NCBI GenBank assembly: GCA_903880015.1
Contig: CAIRNS010000015.1
Coordinates: 1-64,000 of the forward strand
DNA: 64,000 bases
DNA from: an uncultured Elusimicrobia bacterium
GTDB lineage: Bacteria; Elusimicrobiota; Endomicrobiia; Endomicrobiales; CAIRNS01
Direction: 5' to 3'
Shown here: positions 14,537 through 22,653 of the stretch, one piece after another
Layout: every line of letters starts with the position of its first letter
Position numbering within the stretch: position 1 is the stretch's first letter
Notes under the pieces: model-generated
The model's database searches: none
Told to the model about the DNA's origin: nothing
The model's input: only the letters and a program-made list of their open reading frames with translations
Translations under genes and position numbers: made by a program

Positions 14537-17278
14537 ATGAATAAGGAAATGGACAAAACATACGATCCTTCGGTTGTCGAACAAAAATGGTATGACTCCT
14601 GGCTGAAAAATGATATTTTTTCATCACACCCCGATAGTACCCGCCGGCCGTTTACCGTCGTAATTCCTCCACCAAATGTGACGGGGTCTCTCCACATGGG
14701 ACACGCGCTTAACGCGACCATGCAGGATATCATCGTTCGTTTTAAACGCATGCAGGGATTTAATCCGTTATGGGTTCCCGGAACCGATCACGGCGGCATA
14801 GCTACGCAAAATGTGGTTGAAAAACTTTTAAAAGCCGAAGGGAAAAGCCGTCACGACTTGGGGCGGGAAAAGTTCCTTGAACGGATGTGGCAGTGGCGCA
14901 CCGAGTCAGGCGACACCATTTTGATGCAGTTGCGGCGGCTCGGCTGTTCTCTGGACTGGTCACGGACACGGTTCACCATGGACGAGACCTGTTCTCGTGC
15001 GGTTACGGCGGCATTTGTCAAACTCTTTGAAAAAGGGCTGATTTACCGGGGAAAACGCCTGGTCAATTGGTGCCCCCGTTGTCATACCGCCTTGGCGGAC
15101 ATTGAAGTTGAGCATGAGGAAGAAGTCGGGAAATTGTGGCATATTAAATATGTGCTTAAATCGCGCGGACTGATTTCTCTTTTCAAAAAAAAGTATATCG
15201 TTGTTGCCACGACACGGCCCGAAACCATGCTGGGCGATACGGCGGTTGCCGTTCATCCCGATGATAAACGCTATAAGGATTTAATCGGGAGCATGGTCGT
15301 TCTGCCGTTAATCGGTCGTGAAATACCGGTTATTGCCGATACGGCTATTGACCCTTCGTTTGGTACCGGAGCGGTGAAAGTGACTCCCGCGCACGATCCG
15401 GTGGATTTTGAGATTGGGGTTCGCCACCAGCTTGACCGCATCGAAGTAATTGATTTTCACGGGAAAATGACTGCCGCAGCCGGTGAACCCTATGCCGGTC
15501 TTGACCGTTTTGCCGCCCGCAAAAAAATCCTCAATGACCTCGAGGCGCAGAAACTGCTTCTTGAAACAGCCAATCATCCGCATGCGGTCGGTCACTGTTA
15601 CCGTTGCGCCACGGTTATTGAACCGCTTTTGTCGGAACAGTGGTTTTTGAAAGTTGAAGACATGTCCCGCCGGGCGATGCAGTCCGTTGCCGACGGCGCG
15701 GTGAAATTTTATCCGGATTCGTGGGCGAAACCCTGTTTGTCGTGGCTGGAAAATCTACGCGACTGGTGCATCAGCCGCCAGATTTGGTGGGGCCACCGTA
15801 TCCCCGTATATTATTGCGCATCAAGCAGTATCAATCCCTATGCCGGCACCCGCACCCCGACGACTGACTGCGCACCTTGTGCGTCTGTAGAATCCCCTGC
15901 AAAATGCCCGCATTGCGGCGGCGCGGAAATGGTGCAGGATGCCGATGTTCTCGATACCTGGTTTTCATCGGCGTTGTGGCCGTTTAGCGTTATGGGCTGG
16001 CCTGAAATCGCCGACAACGCAGATCTTAAATATTATTATCCGACATCGGTGCTGGTTACCGGTCACGAAATTCTTTATCTCTGGGTTGCGCGCATGGTGC
16101 AGATGGGTTTGGAATTCATGGACGCAGTACCGTTCAAGCATGTTTATATTCACGGTATCGTCCGCGATAAATTCGGTAAAAAGATGTCGAAATCGCTGGG
16201 CAATGTCATTGACCCGTTGGGCGTCATGGAAAAATACGGTACCGACGCGTTGCGCTTCTCTCTGACGCAATCCGCCGCGCCCGGCCGCGACATGCAGTTA
16301 AGCGAAGATTCGTTTCTCAGTGCGCGCAATTTTGCCAACAAAATATGGAACGCCAGCCGTTTTATCATGATGAATGTGCGTTCTGTCGATTGGGGAAAAG
16401 ATTTTATCATGGCTGTCTGGCCGCTGGAATTGTGCGACCATTGGATATTGTCCGAATACCGCATCCTGGTGGGTGAAGTGACCGTCGCTCTAGACAGCTA
16501 CAATATGGACGCCGCTGCGCGCCTGATATACGAGTTTTTCTGGTCAAAATACTGTGACTGGTATATTGAGCTGGCAAAAATCCGTATTGCCGGCACTGAT
16601 GCGGAAAAGCGGAAGGTTGCCCTGTCGATTCTGACGGAAATACTTGCGGGCGTCCTGCGGCTTCTCCATCCTATCATGCCGTTTATAACCGAAGAAATAT
16701 GGAGTCATATGGCGGAGCTTGATTTCCGCGCCAAAAAGGGGCCTACCATTGCCCTATCGTCCTGGCCTGAAGTTAATCCTGAAAAGATAGATACAACGGC
16801 GATAGCCCGCATGAGGGCTCTCCAGGAAATCGTTACGGCGGTACGGACCATTCGCAGTGAGATGAACGTCCCTCCGGGAAAACTCATCACGGCGGTGATT
16901 AATGTTTCTGCGCCGGAAACGCGCGAGATGATTGAACAGCACCGGCAGTATGTGCAGTATCTGGCAAAACTTGAGACATTGACAGTGGGCTCAGCGTTGC
17001 CGCGGCCGCCGCAATCGGCGATGTTTGTCGGGGGCGGCATAGAATTATTTGTTCCTCTGGCGGGCATCATTGATCTGGAAAAAGAAAAGACACGCCTGAA
17101 AAAAGAGTCGGCTAACGCAGCGGCTGAAATTGAACGGTGCACCGCCAAATTAAATAACGCTGATTTTTCCGCGCGGGCTCCTGCGTCGGAGGTAGCTAAA
17201 ATGAAAGCGCGTCTTGCCGAAGCGGTCGTTAAAAGCAATAATCTCGATACTACTCTCAAGGCGATGGAAGGCAGATAA
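14537..17278 (+). CDS. valS: Valyl-tRNA synthetase
   Basis: A 913-residue class I synthetase that charges tRNA-Val. PPPNVTGSLHMGHALN holds the HIGH-type signature, the editing domain includes TTRPETMLGDTAVAVHP, KKMSKSLGN is the KMSKS loop, and the C-terminal arm from about 850 is the valine-type coiled coil. An insert near residues 425-465 is Cys-rich and ends in CPHCGG, a zinc-finger-like insertion. Length is within the family range (860-950). ATG 14549 is an alternative start, with AAGGA just before it. rph follows after one base, so the genes are coupled. Confidence 0.95.
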   Translation: MNKEMDKTYDPSVVEQKWYDSWLKNDIFSSHPDSTRRPFTVVIPPPNVTGSLHMGHALNATMQDIIVRFKRMQGFNPLWVPGTDHGGIATQNVVEKLLKAEGKSRHDLGREKFLERMWQWRTESGDTILMQLRRLGCSLDWSRTRFTMDETCSRAVTAAFVKLFEKGLIYRGKRLVNWCPRCHTALADIEVEHEEEVGKLWHIKYVLKSRGLISLFKKKYIVVATTRPETMLGDTAVAVHPDDKRYKDLIGSMVVLPLIGREIPVIADTAIDPSFGTGAVKVTPAHDPVDFEIGVRHQLDRIEVIDFHGKMTAAAGEPYAGLDRFAARKKILNDLEAQKLLLETANHPHAVGHCYRCATVIEPLLSEQWFLKVEDMSRRAMQSVADGAVKFYPDSWAKPCLSWLENLRDWCISRQIWWGHRIPVYYCASSSINPYAGTRTPTTDCAPCASVESPAKCPHCGGAEMVQDADVLDTWFSSALWPFSVMGWPEIADNADLKYYYPTSVLVTGHEILYLWVARMVQMGLEFMDAVPFKHVYIHGIVRDKFGKKMSKSLGNVIDPLGVMEKYGTDALRFSLTQSAAPGRDMQLSEDSFLSARNFANKIWNASRFIMMNVRSVDWGKDFIMAVWPLELCDHWILSEYRILVGEVTVALDSYNMDAAARLIYEFFWSKYCDWYIELAKIRIAGTDAEKRKVALSILTEILAGVLRLLHPIMPFITEEIWSHMAELDFRAKKGPTIALSSWPEVNPEKIDTTAIARMRALQEIVTAVRTIRSEMNVPPGKLITAVINVSAPETREMIEQHRQYVQYLAKLETLTVGSALPRPPQSAMFVGGGIELFVPLAGIIDLEKEKTRLKKESANAAAEIERCTAKLNNADFSARAPASEVAKMKARLAEAVVKSNNLDTTLKAMEGR

Positions 17279-17279
17279 C

Positions 17280-17969
17280 ATGCATACGCGTCCGATAAAA
17301 ATTGTTAAAAACTATTTACAGCATGCCGAAGGTTCCTGTTTGTTCTCGATGGGCGGTACGACGGTTTTGTGCGTTGCTACCGTCGAGGAAAAGGTTCCGC
17401 CGTTTATCGAAGAAAAAGGGCTTGATCATGGCTGGGTTACGGCGGAATATTCCATGATGCCCCGCGCGGGCAAGCAGCGCACGCCCCGCGGCAAGGGCGC
17501 CGGCAGCGGCAGAAGCCAGGAAATTTCGCGGCTTATCGGCAGGTCCTTGCGTGCGGTTGTGGACCTTAACGCTTTGGGGAAACGGACTATTTTGATCGAT
17601 TGCGATGTGCTTCGTGCTGACGGAGGAACGCGTACGGCATCCATTAACGGCGGATATATCGCTCTGTCGCTTGCTTTGAAAAAACTCTACCGCAATAAGA
17701 TTATCGACAGTATGCCGTTAAAGGATTACTGCGCGGCGGTCAGCGTTGGGATATACCGCGGAAAAATGATCGTCGATCTGTGCGCTGTCGAAGACAACGG
17801 CGCCGATGTGGACCTTAATGTGGTCATGAACGGTTCAGGCAGGTTGCTTGAAGTCCAGGGCACGGCTGAAGGGGAACCGTTTTCGCGTCATGATCTCAAT
17901 GCCATGCTCGACCGGGCCGCTGTCGCCATTAAATCCATTTTAGACATACAGAAAAAATACTGCTCGTGA
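17280..17969 (+). CDS. rph: Ribonuclease PH
   Basis: A 229-residue phosphorolytic 3' exoribonuclease that trims tRNA precursors. HAEGSCLFSMGGTTVLC, GWVTAEYSMMPRAGKQRTPR, DCDVLRADGGTRTASINGG and NVVMNGSGRLLEVQGTAEGEPF are family blocks. Compared with E. coli the first ten or so residues (the MRPxGR segment) are missing or replaced from ATG 17280; a longer frame exists but lies inside valS. The stop overlaps rdgB as GTGA. rph-rdgB pairing is common in bacteria. Confidence 0.93.
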   Translation: MHTRPIKIVKNYLQHAEGSCLFSMGGTTVLCVATVEEKVPPFIEEKGLDHGWVTAEYSMMPRAGKQRTPRGKGAGSGRSQEISRLIGRSLRAVVDLNALGKRTILIDCDVLRADGGTRTASINGGYIALSLALKKLYRNKIIDSMPLKDYCAAVSVGIYRGKMIVDLCAVEDNGADVDLNVVMNGSGRLLEVQGTAEGEPFSRHDLNAMLDRAAVAIKSILDIQKKYCS

Positions 17970-18574
17970 CATTACCCACGCTTATCCTTGCCACCAACAA
18001 TAAACATAAAGTCGCCGAGATTACGGCTATCCTCTCCGGCATGCCGCTGACGGTTGTGCCGGTTTCTCAATTTCCGGGTATCCCCGAGGTTGTCGAGGAT
18101 GGGGAAACACTCGAGGAAAATGCCGTCAAGAAAGCCCGCACCATCGCTCTTGCGACAGGGCAATGGTCGCTTGCCGACGATACAGGGCTTGAAGTTGATT
18201 TTCTTGACGGCGCCCCCGGCGTGTATTCAGCGCGCTGGGCGGGACCCGGGTGCACCTATGACGATAACAATAATAAATTGACGCATGCTCTAACCGGCGT
18301 TTCCCGTGAACGCCGCACAGCCCAGTTTAGGTGCGTAATAGCGCTTGCCAATCCTCAAGGGAAAACATGGACGGTAGAGGGTAGTATTCGCGGGTACATA
18401 GGTGAACAGGCGGCCGGCACTAACGGGTTTGGTTACGACCCTATTTTTATGGTTCCCGAATACGGTATGAGTTTCGCGGAATTGTCCGAAACCATCAAAA
18501 ACGAGATAAGCCACCGCGGAAAAGCTCTCCAGAAAGCGAAACCACTGATTTCCTCATTACTCTGCGCGCGATGA
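17966..18574 (+). CDS. rdgB: Inosine/xanthosine triphosphate pyrophosphatase (RdgB/HAM1)
   Basis: A 202-residue house-cleaning enzyme that hydrolyses dITP, ITP and XTP to monophosphates and pyrophosphate. LILATNNKHKVAEI (substrate phosphate loop), SLADDTGLEVDFLDGAPGVYSARWAG (metal and base site) and GTNGFGYDPIFM are diagnostic. It starts with GTG overlapping the rph stop by GTGA. A short imperfect palindrome follows the stop, without a U-tract. Confidence 0.95.
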   Translation: MTLPTLILATNNKHKVAEITAILSGMPLTVVPVSQFPGIPEVVEDGETLEENAVKKARTIALATGQWSLADDTGLEVDFLDGAPGVYSARWAGPGCTYDDNNNKLTHALTGVSRERRTAQFRCVIALANPQGKTWTVEGSIRGYIGEQAAGTNGFGYDPIFMVPEYGMSFAELSETIKNEISHRGKALQKAKPLISSLLCAR

Positions 18575-18635
18575 TGATTGAAATCATCACGTATTCCATC
18601 TTGTCTCAGCGCGCGAACACTCTCATCTAATTCCG

Positions 18636-18665
18636 TTGACACTATTCGTCAAAACTTGTTATAAT
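18636..18665 (+). promoter_or_regulatory. Promoter of tRNA-Pro
   Basis: Consensus TTGACA (18636-18641), an 18-base spacer and consensus TATAAT (18660-18665). The tRNA starts 12 bases after the -10, as expected for a stable RNA with a very short 5' leader. Confidence 0.85.
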
Positions 18666-18677
18666 TACAAAGTATTT

Positions 18678-18751
18678 CGGGAAGTAGCGTAGCTGGCTAG
18701 CGCGCCTGCTTTGGGAGCAGGAGGTCGCGGGTTCAAATCCCGCCTTCCCGA
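18678..18751 (+). tRNA. tRNA-Pro (anticodon TGG)
   Basis: A 74-base cloverleaf. The acceptor stem is CGGGAAG with CTTCCCG and an A discriminator; the D-arm region is TAGCTGGCTAG; the anticodon stem CCTGC/GCAGG encloses TTTGGGA with anticodon TGG at 18712-18714; the T-arm is GCGGG-TTCAAAT-CCCGC. CCA is not encoded and must be added enzymatically. C1-G72 with A73 is the bacterial proline identity pattern. Confidence 0.95.
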
Positions 18752-18837
18752 CGCGATTTTACTGTAAGAATCCCGCCCTTCCACGGACAGTGCCGAGGGT
18801 GTAATCGGGAAGTCAGAATTTTAATAAAACCTTTACA

Positions 18838-19371
18838 ATGAATTGTACGATATTAACAAAAAGTCATTCAGGGCAGGCGCTGGTTGAAAGCATTTTTCTT
18901 ATTCCGATAATCGTGCTTATTATTATTTCTTTGTCATGGTTCTCGCGGGTGTTGATTACCCGCCAGCAGTTAGTCATTGCTGCGCGTTACGGAACGGATA
19001 TGATAGTCAGTACGAATTTGAACGAAGGGCAAATCCGTCAGGAAATCCGCAATTTCTTGTCGCACCGTCTTCTGCAGAGCCGGCAGCTCGACGAGAAAAA
19101 ACTTCCCGATGAAAACATTGTGGTCAAGATAAACGATTTCCCGTACATTCATTTTAATTTGGCAACAGCTGTTATGCGGCCGCAGGATCTTTTTAAAATG
19201 CTGTCCCGTATGGCCAATCCCCTGAGCGCGACTTCAACGGTCGACATAAAATATGAATACGATATTCCGCCGGTTTTTCGGGCGTTGACGCACCAGCGTA
19301 TATTTGTTTCCGCCCGTTCCGAAGTGTTGTCCGGCACGGGATGCCCGGCGCGGATTCACGCGCGCAGCTGA
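18838..19371 (+). CDS. TadE-like pseudopilin
   Basis: A 177-residue protein with a TadE-type N-terminus: HSGQALVESIFLIPIIVLII, i.e. a short basic head, GQ..VE and one long hydrophobic helix, followed by an extracytoplasmic domain. TadE/TadF proteins are minor pilins of Flp/Tad pili, processed by the prepilin peptidase. Next to it is a Flp pilin gene, but no tadA, tadB, tadC, rcpA or peptidase gene is seen. The C-terminal half has no recognisable domain. The start at 18838 lacks a clear ribosome site. Confidence 0.65.
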   Translation: MNCTILTKSHSGQALVESIFLIPIIVLIIISLSWFSRVLITRQQLVIAARYGTDMIVSTNLNEGQIRQEIRNFLSHRLLQSRQLDEKKLPDENIVVKINDFPYIHFNLATAVMRPQDLFKMLSRMANPLSATSTVDIKYEYDIPPVFRALTHQRIFVSARSEVLSGTGCPARIHARS

Positions 19372-19416
19372 GGGTACTGGCCAGAGATTTTTTTTTACAT
19401 TAACAAGGGGGATATT

Positions 19417-19599
19417 ATGGGGTTGAGATTCATGAAGTGCCGCAAAGGGCAGGGGATGGTTGAGTATATCCTCATTGTGGCGTTAATCGCGATTATCGTT
19501 ATTGCCGGGGTGAAGTTATTCGGCGGAAAAGTCAAAGGTCTTTTTACCGGGGCCAGCGACAAAATAGCCACCGAAGGCTCTAATGCCGGGTTGCAGTAA
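19417..19599 (+). CDS. Flp-type pilin
   Basis: A 60-residue prepilin. KGQGMVEYILIVALIAIIVI gives the G|xxxxEY processing motif and the hydrophobic assembly helix of Flp major pilins, and the short C-terminal tail (GASDKIATEGSNAG) is usual for the family. AAGGGGG before ATG 19417 is a strong ribosome site, in keeping with a highly made subunit. It lies 45 bases after the TadE-like gene. Confidence 0.85.
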   Translation: MGLRFMKCRKGQGMVEYILIVALIAIIVIAGVKLFGGKVKGLFTGASDKIATEGSNAGLQ

Positions 19600-19705
19600 A
19601 AACAAAATATGTGTTCGGGGCGTTGACGGGTAACGCGCGATTGCTACAGTGTAACTACATAGTTCTATATTTTTCAACAGCATTAAATAGTAAAGGGAGA
19701 TTGCT

Positions 19706-20668
19706 ATGGTTTTGACCTATCACAAAGCGGGTGTCAATATTGACGCAGGTAACGAACTTGTCCGCCGTATAAAAAAAATGGCACCCGCTATCGGCGGTTT
19801 TTCCGGATTGTTCCCGCTTAAGGGAACAAAATATTACTTGGTCAGTTCTACTGACGGCGTCGGTACAAAATTAAAGTTGGCGTTTTTACTCAACAAGCAT
19901 GATACGGTTGGTATTGACCTTGTTGCGATGAATGTAAATGATCTTGTCTGCTGCGGCGCTACGCCGCTATTTTTTCTTGATTACTATGCGTGCGGCAAAC
20001 TGGATGTAGATCAGGCGGAGAAAGTGGTTAAAGGCATTGTCAACGGCTGCAAACAGGCAAACAGCGCGCTTCTGGGCGGCGAGACGGCGGAGATGCCGGG
20101 CTTTTATAAAAATGGGGAATACGATCTGGCAGGATTTGCCGTCGGTATTGTTGAGAAGGGCCAAGAGATTACCGGGAAGAATGTCCGTCCCGGCGATGTG
20201 CTTATCGGGCTGCCTTCTTCAGGACCCCATTCCAACGGCTACTCACTCATCCGCAAAGTATTCGGCGACAAAGGGCTGAAGAAATATGCCGCTCAACTGT
20301 CTGCGCCGACAAAAATATATGTTAAAGAAGTTTTGCATCTTTTTGAAAAGCTGGGGAAGCTCCGTTCATCGGTAGCCGCTATATCGCATATCACCGGTGG
20401 CGGTTTTTACGACAATATCGAACGCTTATTGCCGAAAAACTGTCGCGTCATAGTCAAAAAATCATCGTGGACCGTCCCGCCTATTTTCTCGATTATTCAA
20501 AAAACGGGAGCGGTGCCGGAACGTGAAATGTACCGGACATTCAATATGGGCATAGGGATGGTTTTTATTGTCAGGGAACATTGTGCGGCTAAAGTGCTCA
20601 AACATCTACCGTCTTCCCGGTTGATCGGCACGGTCGTCAAGGGCACGGTCGGCGTGGATGTTGTCTGA
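19706..20668 (+). CDS. purM: Phosphoribosylformylglycinamidine cyclo-ligase (AIR synthetase)
   Basis: A 320-residue enzyme that closes the imidazole ring in purine synthesis (FGAM + ATP to AIR). DGVGTKLKLAF, NVNDLVCCGATPLFFLDY, LLGGETAEMPGFY and GLPSSGPHSNGYSLIR are family blocks of the PurM/PurL fold. The N-terminus is slightly short, as in many PurM proteins. GGGAG precedes ATG 19706. Its stop overlaps purN (TGATG), so the two are coupled. Confidence 0.95.
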   Translation: MVLTYHKAGVNIDAGNELVRRIKKMAPAIGGFSGLFPLKGTKYYLVSSTDGVGTKLKLAFLLNKHDTVGIDLVAMNVNDLVCCGATPLFFLDYYACGKLDVDQAEKVVKGIVNGCKQANSALLGGETAEMPGFYKNGEYDLAGFAVGIVEKGQEITGKNVRPGDVLIGLPSSGPHSNGYSLIRKVFGDKGLKKYAAQLSAPTKIYVKEVLHLFEKLGKLRSSVAAISHITGGGFYDNIERLLPKNCRVIVKKSSWTVPPIFSIIQKTGAVPEREMYRTFNMGIGMVFIVREHCAAKVLKHLPSSRLIGTVVKGTVGVDVV

Positions 20669-21276
20669 TGAATATACCGGTGCGTCTCGGCGTTCTTATT
20701 TCCGGCGGCGGCACGAATCTGCAGGCCATCATGGATGCCTGTGCGCACGGTGTTCTCAAAAGTTCTGCGGTTGTTGCGGCGGTTGTTTCGAATCGACCGG
20801 ACGCTTTCGGTCTTGAACGCGCGCGCCGAGCCGGTATCCCCGCTCTGTATGCGGATACCAAGAAGTTTACATCACGGACTGAATATTACGCATCGATACT
20901 GTCCGAGCTTTCGGGGCATGGCGTGGATATGGTGTGTCTTGCCGGTTATTTGCTGAAAATAGAATCAAACATGATTGATGCATTCGCCGGCAGGATGGTC
21001 AATATTCATCCGGGGCTTTTACCGCGGTTCGGCGGCCCCGGCATGTACGGCAGTCATGTGCATCAGGCGGTACTGGATGCCCGTGAGACCGTTTCCGGCG
21101 CCACCGTGCATTTTGTCGACGGCGAGTACGATAACGGCCCGATTATCATGCAGGGCAAAGTGCCGGTTCTGCCCGGCGACACACTCGAAATCCTTGCCGG
21201 CCGCGTGCTGGCGGTTGAACATGCGATATATCCGGCAGCTATTTTGCAGGTCATACAGGGTCTCGCTCATAGGTAA
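20668..21276 (+). CDS. purN: Phosphoribosylglycinamide formyltransferase
   Basis: A 202-residue enzyme that uses 10-formyl-THF to formylate GAR in purine synthesis. LGVLISGGGTNLQAIMDAC is the ribose-phosphate site, LAGYLLKIES and NIHPGLLPRFGGPGMYG hold the catalytic Asn-His region, and SGATVHFVDGEYDNGPII supplies the catalytic Asp region. The organism therefore has the folate-dependent PurN route. It overlaps purM by one base and is followed by a long hairpin before purB. Confidence 0.95.
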   Translation: MNIPVRLGVLISGGGTNLQAIMDACAHGVLKSSAVVAAVVSNRPDAFGLERARRAGIPALYADTKKFTSRTEYYASILSELSGHGVDMVCLAGYLLKIESNMIDAFAGRMVNIHPGLLPRFGGPGMYGSHVHQAVLDARETVSGATVHFVDGEYDNGPIIMQGKVPVLPGDTLEILAGRVLAVEHAIYPAAILQVIQGLAHR

Positions 21277-21282
21277 CTATTC

Positions 21283-21325
21283 ACCTTCATTCTTCCCGTA
21301 CAGGGGGAAGATTAGCATGAAGGGT
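21283..21325 (+). other. Hairpin between purN and purB
   Basis: TCTTCCC (21291-21297) pairs with GGGGAAGA (21304-21311) and an outer CCTTCAT (21284-21290) pairs with ATGAAGG (21317-21323), with a bulge. No U-tract follows, so it may act as an mRNA stability or processing element rather than a terminator. Confidence 0.45.
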
Positions 21326-21360
21326 TAACACATTTATGCCATTATATTTACGGAGGTTTC

Positions 21361-22653
21361 ATGATACCACGCTATACACGCCCTGAAATGGCGGGCATCT
21401 GGTCAGACGAGAATCGCCTGAAGACAATGCTGGAAGTCGAGATTTTGGCTGCTGAAGCCATGGCGGGCTTGGGGCAGGTTCCACGCTCTGCGGTTGCTCT
21501 TATCCGAAAAAAAGCGCGCATAGACGCCGTGCGCATCGCTGAGATTGAGGAAACTGTCAAACATGATGTGATAGCTTTTCTTACACAGGTCGGGGAAACG
21601 GTAGGTCCTCAGGCGCGGTTTCTGCACCTTGGCATGACATCGTCGGATGTCCTTGATACCGCATTGGCTGTCCAGATGAAAGAATCCTGCGAGCTTTTGA
21701 TGGCGGGGGTAAAAACGCTCAAGCAGACCGTTAAAAAACTGGCAAAAAAGCATAAAAACACGCCAATGATGGGCAGAACCCACGGCGTGCACGCAGAGCC
21801 CATAACTTTTGGATTTAAAATGGCATCGTGGTACAGCGAAGTGCTCCGCATGGAAAGTTTGATTGCGTCGACACTGGAAGTTGTCGCTCATGGAAAAATA
21901 TCCGGTGCAGTCGGAACTTTTGCGCATCTGAGTCCTCGCGTTGAAGAATATGTATGCAAAAAATTAAAACTTATCCCTGAACCTGTTTCAACGCAAATTA
22001 TTCCTCGCGATCGTCACGCGGTATATTTGTGCCGTTTGGCGTTGATTGGTTCCAGTCTTGAAAAATTCGCAGTTGAGATCCGGCATTTGCAGCGCACGGA
22101 AGTGCACGAGGCCGAGGAACCGTTTACTACAGGTCAAAAGGGATCATCAGCCATGCCGCATAAGCGCAATCCCATCATGTCGGAAAATATATGCGGATTA
22201 GCGCGTCTGTTGCGGGGCTTTGCGATGACCGGGATGGAAAATATTGCGTTGTGGCACGAGCGGGACATCAGTCATTCTTCGGTGGAACGCATTGTCATGC
22301 CGGACGCTTCTATTGCCCTTGATTTCATGCTTGCCCGGATGAATCGTGTTTTGTCGGGTTTGGTGGTGTATCCCGAATATATGCAGTTGAACCTTGAAAA
22401 ATCCCAAGATGTGATTTTTTCAGGGACGCTTCTGCTGGCGCTGGTTGATAAAGGACTTTCCCGTGAAGAAGCGTACGCGCTGGTGCAGAAAGCGGCGTTT
22501 GAGGCGCGGGATACTAAGGACAGTTTTGAGGTTTGCTCAGGACGCAGTGCCGGTATTGCCCGGTATCTCAAGCCCGCCGAGATACGGCGCTGTTGCGATA
22601 TTAGATCCCATTTTGCCAATATAGATTATATATTCAAACGCTGCGGTATCTAA
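21361..22653 (+). CDS. purB: Adenylosuccinate lyase
   Basis: A 430-residue fumarase/aspartase-superfamily enzyme acting twice in purine synthesis (SAICAR to AICAR, adenylosuccinate to AMP) with release of fumarate. MTSSDVLDTA, MGRTHGVHAEPITFG and the superfamily signature GSSAMPHKRNPIMSE with the catalytic Ser are present. CGGAGG before ATG 21361 is a strong ribosome site. Fumarate could feed the fumarase encoded at 29.1 kb. Confidence 0.96.
   Translation: MIPRYTRPEMAGIWSDENRLKTMLEVEILAAEAMAGLGQVPRSAVALIRKKARIDAVRIAEIEETVKHDVIAFLTQVGETVGPQARFLHLGMTSSDVLDTALAVQMKESCELLMAGVKTLKQTVKKLAKKHKNTPMMGRTHGVHAEPITFGFKMASWYSEVLRMESLIASTLEVVAHGKISGAVGTFAHLSPRVEEYVCKKLKLIPEPVSTQIIPRDRHAVYLCRLALIGSSLEKFAVEIRHLQRTEVHEAEEPFTTGQKGSSAMPHKRNPIMSENICGLARLLRGFAMTGMENIALWHERDISHSSVERIVMPDASIALDFMLARMNRVLSGLVVYPEYMQLNLEKSQDVIFSGTLLLALVDKGLSREEAYALVQKAAFEARDTKDSFEVCSGRSAGIARYLKPAEIRRCCDIRSHFANIDYIFKRCGI

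Noticed and set aside
18755-18830. Downstream of tRNA-Pro, text resembling the tRNA 3' half (AATCCCGCCCTTCC) and 5' end (CGGGAAGT) suggested an integration scar.
   Set aside because: Similarity is short and imperfect, the two pieces can pair with each other, and the following genes are pilin genes with no integrase or phage gene.
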